Shown: one piece after another, positions 33,133 to 46,700 of the stretch
Layout: every line of letters starts with the position of its first letter
Numbering within the stretch: position 1 is the first letter of the stretch
Assembly: GCF_000003195.3 (NCBI RefSeq)
Contig: NC_012873.2
Coordinates: forward strand, 50,439,166 to 50,503,165
DNA from: Sorghum bicolor
Lineage: Eukaryota; Streptophyta; Magnoliopsida; Poales; Poaceae
DNA length: 64,000 nucleotides
Direction: 5' to 3'
The notes under the pieces: generated by a model
What the model saw: the letters and a program-made list of their open reading frames with translations, nothing else
What the model was told of the DNA's origin: nothing
Databases searched by the model: none
Translations under genes and position numbers: made by a program

Positions 33133-36100
33133 CTAACTTTCCTCCTCCGCAGTGTGTTTATCTGATATCTCACCAGTGGAGGTGGAGCCCTCTACCTGGT
33201 CAATCTGTTGATTTGATGTCTCACCGCTGCAGCTACCTATCTGTTGTTGACTTGGACTCTTAGCGGCCGGGCTTTCTGTCTTGTCAGACCGCTGACCAGA
33301 GCTCTCACCAGGAGTCACAGGACCCTCAGGATGGTATGGGTATAAGATGTCATAGTGCTCCTGCGTGTATAGCACGGTCACACGGGGTACTTCATGATTA
33401 GGGGGTATTTGATGATGACGACGTGGCCAACACGTGCTTCTTGGCATATCATCTTGGGGACCTTGGCCAGTGTAGAGGTCTTGACCAGCTTCTTGAAAGA
33501 GGTACTCCACTCGCAGAGGCACCCGAAGCGCCCTTACTAGTGCTGTTATCTGAATATGATCTGTAAAGACCCTACGCTGGATAACTTCTTGAAGGCACCA
33601 CTGTTTTAAATAAAGAAAGATGTGAGTATAGAATGAGTGTCATGTTTTCTGGAAAAAGATGCATTGGGTGGTCCAGAACTAAGTAATCCAATAACCCAAG
33701 GTAAACTGGCGGTGATACTTACTTGGGTGAGAGTGCGACCTTCATTGAGCTCAGGTATAAGTGGTACAAACTCTTCACGGTGCGAGCATATCCAGATAGC
33801 TGCTACCAATCTGAGGAAAGTAAAAACTGACCAACAAAATGTGTTGGAACAATGAACTAGGAATTAGGATACAAGTGGAGGAAGGATAGCTTGGTTCAAA
33901 GGGGTGTATTACTCACTGTCGTCTGTCCTCTTATAATCGTTGAAGAACTCAAGAAGTTTCTCTATGCGGTAGCTGAAAAATGGCACATACTCAATACATT
34001 ATGTGAAATGCATTGGCAGCAACACTCTAATGGAATTGCTGGGAAGAAACATATTAGAAACCTGTTAATTGTTGGTACATGCTTCAATCGTTTGTGTATC
34101 TTCCATCTCATTACTTTCTTTATCAGCTTCTTAAATGCCTAAATGAATCAAATAATCACTATATTTTCTTGCAATAAGGCTTACACATTGACTATTATAA
34201 CAAGGTACGAAAAGATATAAACAACATAAGATTTGCCTGCGCAGCTTCTACCAGTAAACAGCAACTATAAGATAGTAGTTGAGAAAGAAATTATTTTATA
34301 AGCAAGTAGGAGAAACAAAACATTAGTGATTTGATCAGATGACCACACAAAGCAGCATGGGCGCATTATCTTGGTGTAAGAAAGAAACATGATCTCTTTT
34401 ATCTCTCTACAATGATATCTCATTATTGCTGTTTCATGAAAGTGAACTTATGTAAACATGTATTTTTTTTATTAGCATTAGATTGTTACGTTTCAAATAA
34501 AATCAAATTTGAACCCATGTCAACAGGTTGTAATGTTGTGATGGCATGCTCCTATGCCACTACAGTGAAACAATGGTGCATATCCTGCAAACGATAAAAG
34601 AAAAAAAAAAGGAAAGTGAGATGCCAGATCCAGTTTGCGCCTTGATATTAGTTGAAGAAATGATCTATCAATTAAACATGTTTATCTCATAAATGGTAAA
34701 CTTGAAGGTGAGCTTACTTTGTGGCTCCTGGAAAATTCGGAGGCCCACCCAAGGCGTGCATGTTGCCTAGCCACTCCTTTAACAGCAGCAAGAAGACGGT
34801 GTTCCTCATGTGTATCCTGCCTATGAAGGACTTGCTCCTGTTTTAGAGTGGTGCATACTAGGGTGTTAACCACAAAACATAAATCTTATTCAAAGGAAAA
34901 GGAAGGAGACTTACGAGGTAGGAAAATATGAAGCTCCTGTAGAAACACTCTCCATCTCCATGCACTGGCCTAAATTCAGAATAGGCACGGCGAAGATTCA
35001 GAGCATGTGAATCAAATAATACTCCTCGTCCAGCTACCATTTCAAGGAGATTGTAATGCGTAATGATCTCGGTTATGTGGAGTTTCTGCACAAAAACAAG
35101 AGCAAAGGAATTGAAATCAAAATGATCTGAACCACGAAGCAGAAGTTCTAATATGGGATTGTAATTTGATAAGTTTTCAGGTTTCCACATTATAAGAAAA
35201 CCTTAAGCCACTAATAAATGCAATGTTTTTGCTGATATTGATTTGTTCGATGAATAAAGAAAGAAAGAACATATACTGCATTTCTTGAATTCAATACAAA
35301 CTCAAAGCCGATTAAGGTCCCATCACAAATCAATAATATCAATTAGAAGAGGCACGTAAACAGTGTATGGAGTCAAACCTTGTAGTTCACATGAGGTATT
35401 GTGTAATTTCGGTTGGAGATTCCTATCCTGTCCAAAATCTATTCCACATAAAATGGGTTAAAAATTCCACAATTTTTGCCAGAATTAGAAGCAACAGTAA
35501 ATAATTAATGCCAAGATCCATCCAATAGTTCACAGAAGGAAACAATGAAGAAGGCAATGGAACTTTTTAAATATTTATTACTACAGAAATATCCAAGATC
35601 TTATGTATATGACAATTGTCTCTTTTGTTAATCATATAATTTCAACTATTAGACCATTCATCGACATCAGATACCTGTATGTTTGTCTTCAGAATTCCTT
35701 AGAAACACGTCAACAAGGACAATTTGTGGTACAATGAAGAGTAAGACATAAATACTGACCGTTAATAATATCAGTGTAAGCAATAGCACTTTTAAAATTA
35801 TGAAAACATCACAACAACATTGTTTTTCCCCTTGAAATTCCATATCAGATCACAACAATAATCAAGAATCATCTAATCTTGGCAGAACAGAAACTAACAT
35901 TTGCCATTGCTCTCATATCTATGCTTCACCCATTTTGAACATGATCTCCTGCCAGAATAAATTTTGTGATCTCGATATTTCATATAAGCATGGAGAGAAC
36001 AAAGACTGAAGAAGCCTGAATTCCTGATCCAACATCTCAAACAAAAAATTGGCACAAGAGTGCTCACACCAGTTACCAATCACAACCAAAGATGTAAGAA

Positions 36101-37192
36101 ATATTCAGGTCATATTGTTATTGTTACCTTTCTCCAGAGCAGTTTCTTGCCTTTTTTGGGCCGAAGTGCTGATGACCCCACCTGTTCCAAAATTAACGTC
36201 GAAAGTCAAATATTCAAAGGAGCAGTGATAACAAAATCGACACTTTCGAGTCTCCTCTCAGCTATTCAAATATGATTATGCTTTAGGCAAGAAATCAGCC
36301 AGGCAAGGGCTAAAACCAGCAATGCATGTAATCCGCCAATGATCTAAAGAAACTACATTGGTTTATGCTATCTCAAATAAACATAGAGATTGGCCCTGAC
36401 ATTTGACGGTGAAATGAAAGCATGACATCAAACTGAACAGAAATATCGATCATAATAGTTTGGTCAAAAAAGAAAAAGAAAAAAAAAAGAACATGCACCT
36501 AGAAAAGCCCCTGCAAGATCGTTGTCACTCTAAGCAACCCAGAAAGAGAAATTAGCCCCAACATCTGACGAAGGATTCCACCCCTATTCTAGGATGCAAT
36601 ACAATTTCTTAGGTCCAGACTCCAGTATCCTAAATCCTCCCCCAAGATCCCCAAGAACGGCAGAATTCAATATCCCAAAGGCCAAATCACAAGCAAACAG
36701 GAACCGCGCAAGAACGTAGTCAAAATATCCAGGAAACAGCACCTGTTCATTCTGCTGCCTCGGCGTTCCCTCAGCCTCGGCTTTCTGGTCCGTCTCCACG
36801 CTCCTCTCCCTCTGGGACTCCAGCATCAGTTCATCGAACACGTCCTTCAAATCGATCGCGGAGCTCGGACCTCCGGCTCTCGAGAAGGAGGGAGGGCGTG
36901 GAGGAAGAGGGGGCTTGCCGCCAGCGGGGTCCCAGACCGCCCAGAAAAGAGACCCGGTCTCCTCGCCCTTCTGCTCGGCCGCCGCAGCTGTGGCGGTGGT
37001 GGCGGAGGGGTTCCGGCCTCCGGCTTCCTGTGACCCATGGACCTCTTCCTCTTCTGGGATGACCTCGAGCGGCGGAGCCGAGGGCGGCGGCTCTGTAGCG
37101 GCGGCGGCGTTGGACTCCTCGCGCAGGCGCAGCAAAACGACCGGTTCTTTGGTTTCGGTGTCGTCTTGGTTCTTTCCTGAACCGGAGGCCAT
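33133..37192 (-). CDS. Otubain-like OTU-family deubiquitinase, copy 1
   Basis: Exons in transcript order: 37192-36743, 36181-36128, 35438-35379, 35085-34915, 34837-34718, 34138-34062, 33972-33917, 33826-33723, 33600-33133; GT-AG junctions and phases agree, giving about 519 residues. The N-terminal 150 residues are acidic and Ala/Pro-rich. The catalytic core begins near 169: HGDGECFYRSFIFSYL places Asp232 and Cys235. HIQITALVRALRVPLRVEY (about 379-397) and LYTQEHYDILYP with His446 match the otubain C-terminal half. The Asn usual before the Cys (GDGNC) is Glu here. A Ser/Gln/Glu-rich tail follows. Otubains cut ubiquitin from proteins, often K48 chains; the substrate is unknown. It is a tandem paralogue of 43722-48007. 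A nine-residue block (IDGLREIDK) of the other copy has no clear counterpart. Confidence 0.85.
35675..35686 (-). other. Possible 12-nt microexon of otubain-like copy 1
   Basis: At the place where copy 2 has its LREIDK exon, copy 1 shows CTGAAG, then ACAAACATACAG, then GTATCT on the minus strand. This has an AG before and a GT after a phase-0 four-codon piece (TNIQ). The splice context is weak. The gene model without it is also in frame. Confidence 0.2.
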
Positions 37193-37320
37193 CGTGGCGG
37201 GAAGAAAAGCCTGACGGGAAGGGGGTGCGGAGGGTCTGCTTCGCGAAATCTGGGAGAGCGAGGGGGCGGAGGGGAAATACGTGGAGGGTGTCGTTGTTAA
37301 TTGTAGAGATGATGGGGGGA

Positions 37321-37328
37321 TATTTATA
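37321..37328 (-). promoter_or_regulatory. TATA box of otubain-like copy 1
   Basis: The minus strand reads TATAAATA about 130 bases before the start codon at 37192. The second copy has a weaker CATAAAT at the same distance. Confidence 0.6.
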
Positions 37329-37329
37329 A

Positions 37330-40300
37330 AGGCCGTAATGGTCGGTGCCCTCGAGGCCTGGAGGTACGGAAACGGGGGAGCAAAAGGGATTTGGGCACTT
37401 TGGTTCTTGGATGATTTTCTTGCTGTTGTATCTGAGGAGAAGGTAGATTTAAGTTCTGTACATACTCTTTGTATAAAAGTATTATATGTTTTTGTCTTTA
37501 TTATGATTATTTTTTTTATATCACACTTTGTTGGATTATATTCAAAAAGCATATAATCTCAAGAAACTGAGATCCCCATGTTGCACCGCTCACGCCACCC
37601 TAGCGTCTAGCCTTCGCTCGTACATGTGCACCACCGCCTTGTGCAGGCTACACTCGTTATGTCAACCCTGGCCTTGGAGTCAAGTTGCGCCCACATGACA
37701 ACGTCTACCTCACCACACCCTCTACACCAAACTCGTGTTGCCCCTTCGTTGGTGTCATGCGCTACACCGTGCCCTTTGTCCTCTATGCCCGCTCTCTTAA
37801 CAGACTGTAGTGGAGAGACAACACCCTTGTGTCACGCTTGTCGCCACTCGCTCGCCCATGTCTTGCTCCTCCTTCCTCCCACCTACATCACGGTCACCAC
37901 CACACGGGCCCAATGCACTCGCCACGGCCCCCCTTGCCCCGCTGCGTGCTTGCTGCCACTTGTGCCTATCAACCCTCACATGCGCCTACTACTCACGTCG
38001 AGGAGCTCTCCTCTAACCGACGGTAGGAATGATGGGAGGGAGAGAGAGAGAGATGTGGACAGGGTAGGGAGATCGAAGTGAATGGGTGAGAGAGGAAGAA
38101 AAGTCTACAACATTTATTGAAATTGATTTGGGCCCACGTAAAGAAACCATGCAATGTGAGGAGTTTCTACCACTAGTGTCTTGCTAAGGTAGCGTGTGTA
38201 AAAACTATGGGTGGTTTCTGCCTTGTGACTATCCTTAGAGTCTTGGACACGATCTCCCCACAGAAGCCTAGGGAACACGTTGGGGCATACCATTAGGTCC
38301 CATTAGGCATATAGCCACGTTGTCGTTGGGAAACCAACCTCTCCACCCTCACCATGGTTTTTTCCAATTACCATGCCCTAGAGACGCATACTGCACAAGC
38401 TCTGCCACTGCCATGTCAGGGAAGCTCCAACTACTACCCTGCTTTGGGATGGAGCCACTTTAGGTTCAACAAGTGTGATGGGCTGAGAGTTGGAGCAAGA
38501 AGTGGACTCAAGTGAGACTATAGCTGCTAGAGGTAAGTTCAACTGAGCCTCCACATGGGATGGGAAGTGTTGAACTAAGACTAGAAGAGGAAGATGATAC
38601 ACATCGATGAGTTGCGTTGTGCAACCCTAAGGGTGAAGAATTATCTCTAGCATGGCAAACCACCATGGATCTCGTTCATTCCTTGGGGCTATCATCAAGG
38701 TCATGATCATCATGTCGAGAAGGAGCTCTGGCTACCGTCATGGAAAGGGCAAGGAGCTTACCATCAATACGTGCATCTCATGCCACTGCATTAATGTCAC
38801 TTGGTCACTTTCTCGCTCATGCTTTCACTAAAGAACAAATGATATAGGGTTCAAAAGGAGCCATCGATACTGGAGAATTTTATTCGCTACATGGTGGATC
38901 TCAAATTTTTAATCTGATCAGACGATATTGTGGTCAAGGCGGTATCAAGTTATGTTTTGAGTTTTCGTTCATGGGAAGTTTCTCTATTAGCCCTCTAAAT
39001 TTTTTTATTTATTCATATATTGAAATAACAAACATATTTATGTGTTGCAACAAAATGTAAGGTTATTGTGTGGCCACATGAACGAATTATGGTTGGGAGA
39101 TTAATTCAATGATCACGTCATTTGTTCCAATATATCTAAGAGTATGACTCTGTATCGTCGCTAGACATGTGAACACACATATTTATAACTCACATGAGCA
39201 TGAATCATGAGTCTGGATCACATATGACTATATGAGATAGGAGTAGTGTAAGGACATTGGGAAAAGTAAATGGCACGGTTGGATAAATATCCTTTTGACT
39301 TTAATGCTAGATATAGATATACTAGAAAACATGCCAAACTGGCTAGTTCAACCTAAAATTCAAACTTATAATAATCTATAGTAATTAGTAAATAACTTAA
39401 TTTTATGGAGCCAAAAATTAATTTTGGAGTAAATGGTCCTAAATTGACTTGCACCACCTGTAACTTAATGGACCTCTGGTGGATTTAATTCTTAAAACAA
39501 CTCAAAGCCATATCTCTTACAATTTATCAACAAGGTTAAACACCTAAACCTGACCTATCAAAATAACCAAGATGTCACTTAGAGGAGTTTTAAATTGACA
39601 ATTATGCAATTTAAAACAAACTTGAAAAAGTTAGTGAAAATCAGCCAAGCTGGTTGGCCAATTTTCACAATGAATATGCAAATAAAGTTTAACAACCCCC
39701 TTTTGATTTCTAAATGCTTTTATAGATGTTCATTTGCAAGTTTATGCCACTACACTCACAAACAAGAAGCTACCTAGGACAAAGCGAAAACATAATTATT
39801 AGATATAAATGTGAATATGATGTGAACCAAATTGGAGATGCAAGATTTGTACCCCAAAGTTTTTTAGCTTCACCAAAGTGAACCAGCAAGCTTCTTCATC
39901 AAGGAAGCCCAAAGTGACCCAAGGGCCAAGATAAGGCCGAGTCTCTTTAAAACCACTTCTCACTCGATTCACTAGCTTGAACCAGCGGCAGAGCATAGTG
40001 GTGGCCAACCTAGACACCACTCCCTTTCCTCCACAATAGTCTTGATCACCTTATTTTTGATCACTAGTTATCATCTAGCTAGCGCTGCTACGAGACAATA
40101 GAAAACAAAAAGCAAGAGTACAAGGCATGTGAAGAAAAAGACTACGATGGTTTGAAGCTTTTATATGAAAGTGTTTGAGGATCACAAGCAAATGGGCTAT
40201 AACTAAACTAAGCTAACAGTTTAGTAGAGTTGTATTGAGCCAAGCAAGTAAAGACAACTAGGAATGTTGGTTTTAGGCATAAGCATGCCATCATGGAGGT

Positions 40301-43300
40301 GGAGCATCTTGCCTCGTTATTGACTTGTCTTGGCATCATCGATATAAATCGGCCCCCTTACTTTTGTGTCATGCTTCGCCACTGCTAGATCTTTTTTTTC
40401 TTCCCAGAGCATGATAGCCCTAACAAATTTCTCACAACACTCCATGAGTTAAGGTTGATCTCACTTAAACCACACAAATACAACAAAAGGGAGGATGTGG
40501 AGAGCTCTAATGGCTTTCTAACTGCTAGAGGATGCAAAAAAACACTAGTATCAAGCGCAGGCAGGAGAGGATGAGTGCAAATACCTATTTCCCATAAACT
40601 AGTTGTTAGAAAAAGGATGCTAAAACCAACATTGCATTTTTTTCTCTAACTAGCAAGTTGAGATCTGAAATTGTGGAACTTTGTATGAAGTCTTTGTCAT
40701 CAACTACCTCAATATATGGATCTGCCAAGGATAGATATCATAAGTAGTTAAATCCTCATTAGAATCCTAGTTGGACAAATCGACCAAAACGATTTCCTCT
40801 GAGCCAGCACACTCACAAAATACTATATGTTAGTGTTTCTATTGGCTTTTCACCAAGTTTTCCTTGAGAACTTTACACCTTGTATTTTGACCAATGTTGC
40901 ACCACTCTTAAGTAACACATACCTATGATCAATCAAATATATACAATAATTCGTGTCTAGAGCTTCTATATGTCAAACTAATGCCACCACTTATTCAATC
41001 TCAACCTCGGGCTTTCAACATCGCATGCAAGTGAGAAAATCTCCCTTGAACTAATGACTTCCAAACCATGTGATCAAGACTTCACTTTTCATCCATATAA
41101 GTCACCACAACATATGATTCAACAATACTTGCTACTTCACATTGCATGGCTCATCATGGCTTGATTAGTTCCTTGGAGTTAACACATGTACTTGCTTCTG
41201 CACCTAGCCTTGGTTCCTCGGTCCTCAAGCCATTATTTGACCTTTACCTTTGCTTTGTACCCTAAAGACAACCATGATTTAATCATTCACCCTATTTTGT
41301 ATCATCAACAACATTCAACTTGAAAGCCATTTTTCCTGTATCCAGTTTATGCAAATCATCAAGAATGATGATTACGCATAAGATGCAATCTTCATTCATT
41401 TGCTAGGTGATATAAACCATCTTGTAAATGAGCTTCCAACTAATGAGGCCAAGGATATACGTATGGTGTCTCTTCTCTCTTTTCAACTCTATATAGTGGT
41501 AGGGGATGGATATAAAGTGAGGTGTGGCAGAACTATACCAATAGAGCTCCATGGCTCGATTAATAGTAAAGACATAGGAAAAGAACACTAGAAAAAACTA
41601 AGATATAAAAGAGGAGAAGATGATGAAAAAACAAGGTATGGCGGAGGTCCTACCTAGCCCTCTGACACTAACTCTATACTTGTCATTTGATTATTTATAA
41701 CACATCTTGTTAGACTAATAATCATTTGACCAAATTTGAAACCTAAATGTCAATGCTCCTTATTTGATGGACAAGCCATTCATGTGAGACAAACTTAAAA
41801 CTTTGTTTGTCACCTAAACATTGAATCTTTTTGGATGACTTATCTCATTTGAATGGCATTTTCTTCTCACAAGTCCATATACATAAATCATCATGGGAGT
41901 AAACACATGATCATATATCATCAAAACATGTTATAGTCTCTTAATTGTATTGTCATTTAACATACCAAAGCTGCAGCAAAGTTTTCTCTTGTTATTTTTA
42001 ACATCATATATGTGGTGGATATGGTTAGAATTGCCTTGTTCTATGGTGATAGGGACAAAGGAGGCACAAGTTTTCACCTGGTTCATGTTACCCAAACGTC
42101 TAATTTGTTAAGTAGAATCTATGATTTTACAATTGTACTCAGTATGGTATGGCGTAGTAGTTATATCCTAAGATTTGTGATCCTACCATCTGAAATGCTC
42201 CCCATTTGCTATCCCGCCATCTAATGGCAATATGGCATCATCAATGTCTTGCAGCAAATGACCTTATTGTAGGAGGATCCATAAGTGCATAAATTCTTCA
42301 AGCTGTGTGGGGAGTAAACCTTAGTGCCTTTGTTCAAATTTCATGTGGCCTTTGTCCCATTCCCATGATACCATGACTAAAATCACTACTTTGATTTACT
42401 AGCTGCACTGGCCTTTATCCTTTCTAAACTTTCTTCGGAGTCGTGTTTCAAGGATGGCACGTTGCACTATTTAGAAACACATGTAACTCCACAGCATGTT
42501 CGGCACGACAATGGTTTCCCGTGCTGAAGCGGCATGTTCTTACTCCTGTTGCTTGAGCTTATCTGCCGAATCCGCCAGCCATTCAGCAGTGTTTTTCTCT
42601 CACAACAAATCATCAAACAATACTTTCAGCTAAGCTCGCGCTGTCGTCCTGAAGATTGACACTTAGGATCTAGTGCCACCAATCAATGAAACAACAAAGG
42701 GATAATGATACGTAAACCTCATCAAAAGCTAGTGCGTATTGCAGGTTAAGATGATTTGCATCGATTGCCAGGTTCAAGGAACGACTGGGGTTGATACAGC
42801 AGTAATTAGGCATCGACTATCTTGACATCTGCAGACTACAGCCCAGCAGTAAAGCCTACTATACCGTATCTGTTATACTATCACTTGCGATCTCCAAAGG
42901 TTAGTCATGCACCAAATTGGTTTTTAGAATGGTTAGCTGCATGCAGTACTCTAAAGCAAGTTCCACACATGATGAAACCCATACGGTACACAGCATAGCA
43001 AAGCTAGTGCAAGCTGCATAAAATGAATAGCTGAACATAGCCTGAGGTTGAGACCAAGGAACAGCTAGAAACACAAATTTTCCTTTATTAGGGGGGCAGC
43101 AGTACAAATTTATCAAGACATAGATTGAATTTCAATTTTTCAGTTGAAAATTTTCTTAACTTAACAAGCCATCCCCCCTCTCCCACTTCCCCTGGTTGAA
43201 GCTGCAACGGCCTGGATGCAGAGCAACATGGGCGGGACTTGCTAGTTACTTTGTTTCGCAATGATCATATACGAATGAATACTACACCAACAAATTCATG

Positions 43301-43430
43301 CAAGGCAAGTATCTCTCATCAGAACCATAAAGGTTCATATAATATTTGTGTTCTGTTATCGTCACATCAGGCCAAACGACATCTGAAGATTCTGAGGTTG
43401 CCATACAAGTTCGGGCAGATGACATCATAG
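37330..43430. other. Spacer between the duplicated otubain-like genes, no gene recognised
   Basis: About 6.1 kb. 37560-38100 is GC-richer with open frames on both strands (up to 151 codons) but no domain features. 38040 has a (GA)n run. The rest is AT-rich with many stops. I found no LTR ends, transposase motifs, TIR pair or target duplication. Homology between the two gene copies resumes near 43425, matching the sequence near 32735, so the spacer was not part of the duplicated unit or replaced part of it. Confidence 0.5.
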
Positions 43431-43721
43431 GCTGATAGCTAAAGAATATAGAAAAAAAAAAAGATTACAAATGAGATAGAAAATGCAAGCTCGTCAGAAA
43501 GAATAACCGTAAGAGAATGCACAAGAATGATTTTCCTTCTATATACACCAAAGTATTATGAGGATATTTCAGAGATTTGATAACAATTTGCAAATGAATC
43601 AACATATCAGACTAACTGACCAACTAATCATCCAATTTGCACCAGCAGTTTGTACCAACGTAAGAAAAAAAGTCCAAAATATTATCTATCTCGTCAGTGT
43701 ATGCCTAATTCTCTATCCACT

Positions 43722-46700
43722 TCACTCAGCAATGCTCTTATGCTCATCATACTCATGGGCACCAGTAGAAGTTAACTTTAGCCCTGCATGTTGATCTGGA
43801 TTCTCACCAGTGGAGATCTCCTTCTGGGCAATATTTTGACTTGAAATCTCACCACTGCAGCTATCTCTCTGGGCAATTTGTTGACTTGAACTCCCACCAC
43901 TGCAGCTATCTCTCTGGGCAATTTGTTGACCTGAACTCTCAGCAGTTGGCCGCTGTACCTGCTCAGTCTGCTGACTACAGACAGCACCATCTCGACGGTG
44001 GGGGTAAATGATGTCATAGTGAATGTTTGTGTAGAGCACGGTCACATGGGGGACTACATGAGCATGGGGTAGTTGATGACGATGACCAGGCCAACATGTA
44101 CTTCTTGGCATATCGTCTTGGGAATCCTTCTGGGGAGTGTAGAGGTCTTGACCATCTCCTTGTAAGAGGTACTCCACTCGCAGCGGCACCCCAAGCGCGG
44201 TGACTAATGCTGTCATCTGAACATGATCTGTGAAAACCTTATACCTGATAACTTCATGAAGGCACCACTGTTTTTAAAGAGAGAAGTGCAGGTAGAATGA
44301 GTGTCAGATTTTCTAGAACGGGTGTATTATTGGCAGTTCAGAACTAAATAATGAAAGGGTCCAAGGGAAAGCGACAGAGGTACTTACTTCTCTGAGAGTG
44401 CCATATTCATTCAGCTCAGGTATAAGTGGTTCAAACTCTTCACTGTGCGAACATATCCAGATAGCTGCTACCAATCTGAGGAAAGCAAAAACTGCCCAAC
44501 AAAATGTATTGGAACAATGTATTAGGACGAAGTGGAGGAAGGAATGCTTGGTTCAAGAGAGGTGTTTCACTTACTGTCGTCTGTCCTGCCATAACAGCTG
44601 AAGAACTTGAGAAGTTTCTGTTTGCTGTAGCTGGAAAATGACACATGTTCAATAAAATTCTGAAAATGCATTGCCAGCAACACTTCAATGGAATAACAGA
44701 GAATCAAATATATCAGAAACCTGTCGGTTGTTGGTACATTCTTCCATCTGTTGTGTCTTTTCCATCTCATTACTTTCTTTATCAGTGCCTTAAATGCCTG
44801 AAAGAATCAGATCATTACTATATACTGCAATAGCTTACAAAATACTGACCATTTATAACAAAGGTATGAACAAGTATGATCAGAATAACACTTGTCTGAG
44901 AACCTTCAGTCAGAGCACAGATTACAAGATAAATACTTAAGAAAAATGTTTTAATAGAGAAGCATGAAAGAAAACATTTGTGATTGAATCAGATGACCAC
45001 ACAAAGCAGCTTTGGGTGCATTATCTCGTGGAAGTAGAAGCATGAGTTATTTATTACTATAACTGTAAATATTACCCATCAGTGCTGTTATATGAAAGTG
45101 ATCTTATTTCAACATGTATTACTATAACTGTAATTTCAAGTTGTGTTTGTTGTTTTCGGTAATCTTTGAATTACCGTGGGTTGTACTTGAACTATCCTTT
45201 TCTACTTAATGAAATACATGCCACACATGTTCTCGAAAAAAAAATTGAATCCATGTCAAGAGGTAAAATTGTGATGGCATGCCAATATGCCACTAATGTG
45301 AAACAATGTGCATATCCTGCAAATGGTAAAAGAAAAAGAACAGTGAGATGCCAGATCCAGATTGCAACTTGATGTAACTTGAAGAAAATCATCCCTCAAG
45401 CATGTTTATCTCAAAAATGCCAAATGTGGATAAGGTGTGAGCTTACTTTGTATCTCGAGGAAAATTCAGAGGTCCACCCAAGCCGTGCATGATGCCTGGC
45501 CACTCCTTTAACAGCAGCAAGAAGACGGTGTTCCTCGTGTGTATCCTGCCTATCGAGAACTTGCTCCTGTTTTACAGTTGCATAAACTAGGGTGTTAACC
45601 CCCTAAACATGAAGCTTGTTCTAAGGAAAAGGGAGGGACACTTACGAAGTAGGAAAATATGAAGCTCCTGTAGAAACACTCTCCATCTCCATGCACTGGC
45701 CTAAATTCAGAATAGGCACGACGAAGGTTCAGTGCATTTGAATGAAATATTTCTCCTCGTCCAGCAGCCATTTCGATGAGGTTGTAATGCTCAATGATCC
45801 CGGTCGTAGGAATTGTCTGCGCGAAACACAAGCACAAAGGAATTCAAACCACAATGATCTTAACCAGAGAGCAGCAGAACTAAAAAAATGGATTGGTATG
45901 TTAGTTATGCTTTTCAGGTTTCCACATTCTAAGAAAAAAAAATCGCGATAGGGCCATCACCCGTTTTTCATTAAGAGGACATTTTAAGAAAATGATTATA
46001 CCACTTATATCTCAGCTGATATTGAGTGGTTGTTATTCAGTGAAATAAGAAATTAAGGCTGATAAGGTCCCATCACAATCTGATTGTATCAATTAGAGAA
46101 GGCACATAAATAGTATATGGATTCAAACCTGATGATTCACATGGGGTACGATTACTGTAGAATCTGGATTGGAGTTGTACATTTGCCTTCCTATCCTCTC
46201 CAAAAGCTATTCCACAGAAAATGGGTTAAAATTCACATTTTTTGCAAGAATTAGCACCAATGAATTAACACCAAGATCAAATATACAAGGAAACAATGGA
46301 AAAGATAATGGAACTTGTTAAAAACAATAATACAGAAATATCAAAGGACCTATGTATTGTCTTTCTTGCCAATGATATAGTAACATCTCCTATTACCTTG
46401 TCAATTTCTCGCAATCCATCAATGCTAAACCCTGCACATTTGGCTTCAGGATTTCTTGACTTATAAGTGACCCAGAACCATCTAATCTAGGCAAAACAGA
46501 AACTGAGTTTCCGTAACATTTGCCAATAACTGAGTTTCCGTAACATTTTCCAATACTTTCATCTCTAGTCTTGGTCTCTTGGATGCCATGCTACACCATT
46601 TTTTAACAAAATTTGTTGCCATACTTACACTTAGGGGGTGTTTAGTTCCCCTACCATTCCAAAAAATCTGGGTTTTACTTTTGGTCCATCATTTTGCATA

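Noticed and set aside
37626..38081. 151-codon plus-strand frame in the spacer between the otubain-like genes
   Set aside because: Low-complexity Ser/Thr/Pro/His sequence with overlapping frames on both strands and no conserved domain. It ends in a GA repeat.
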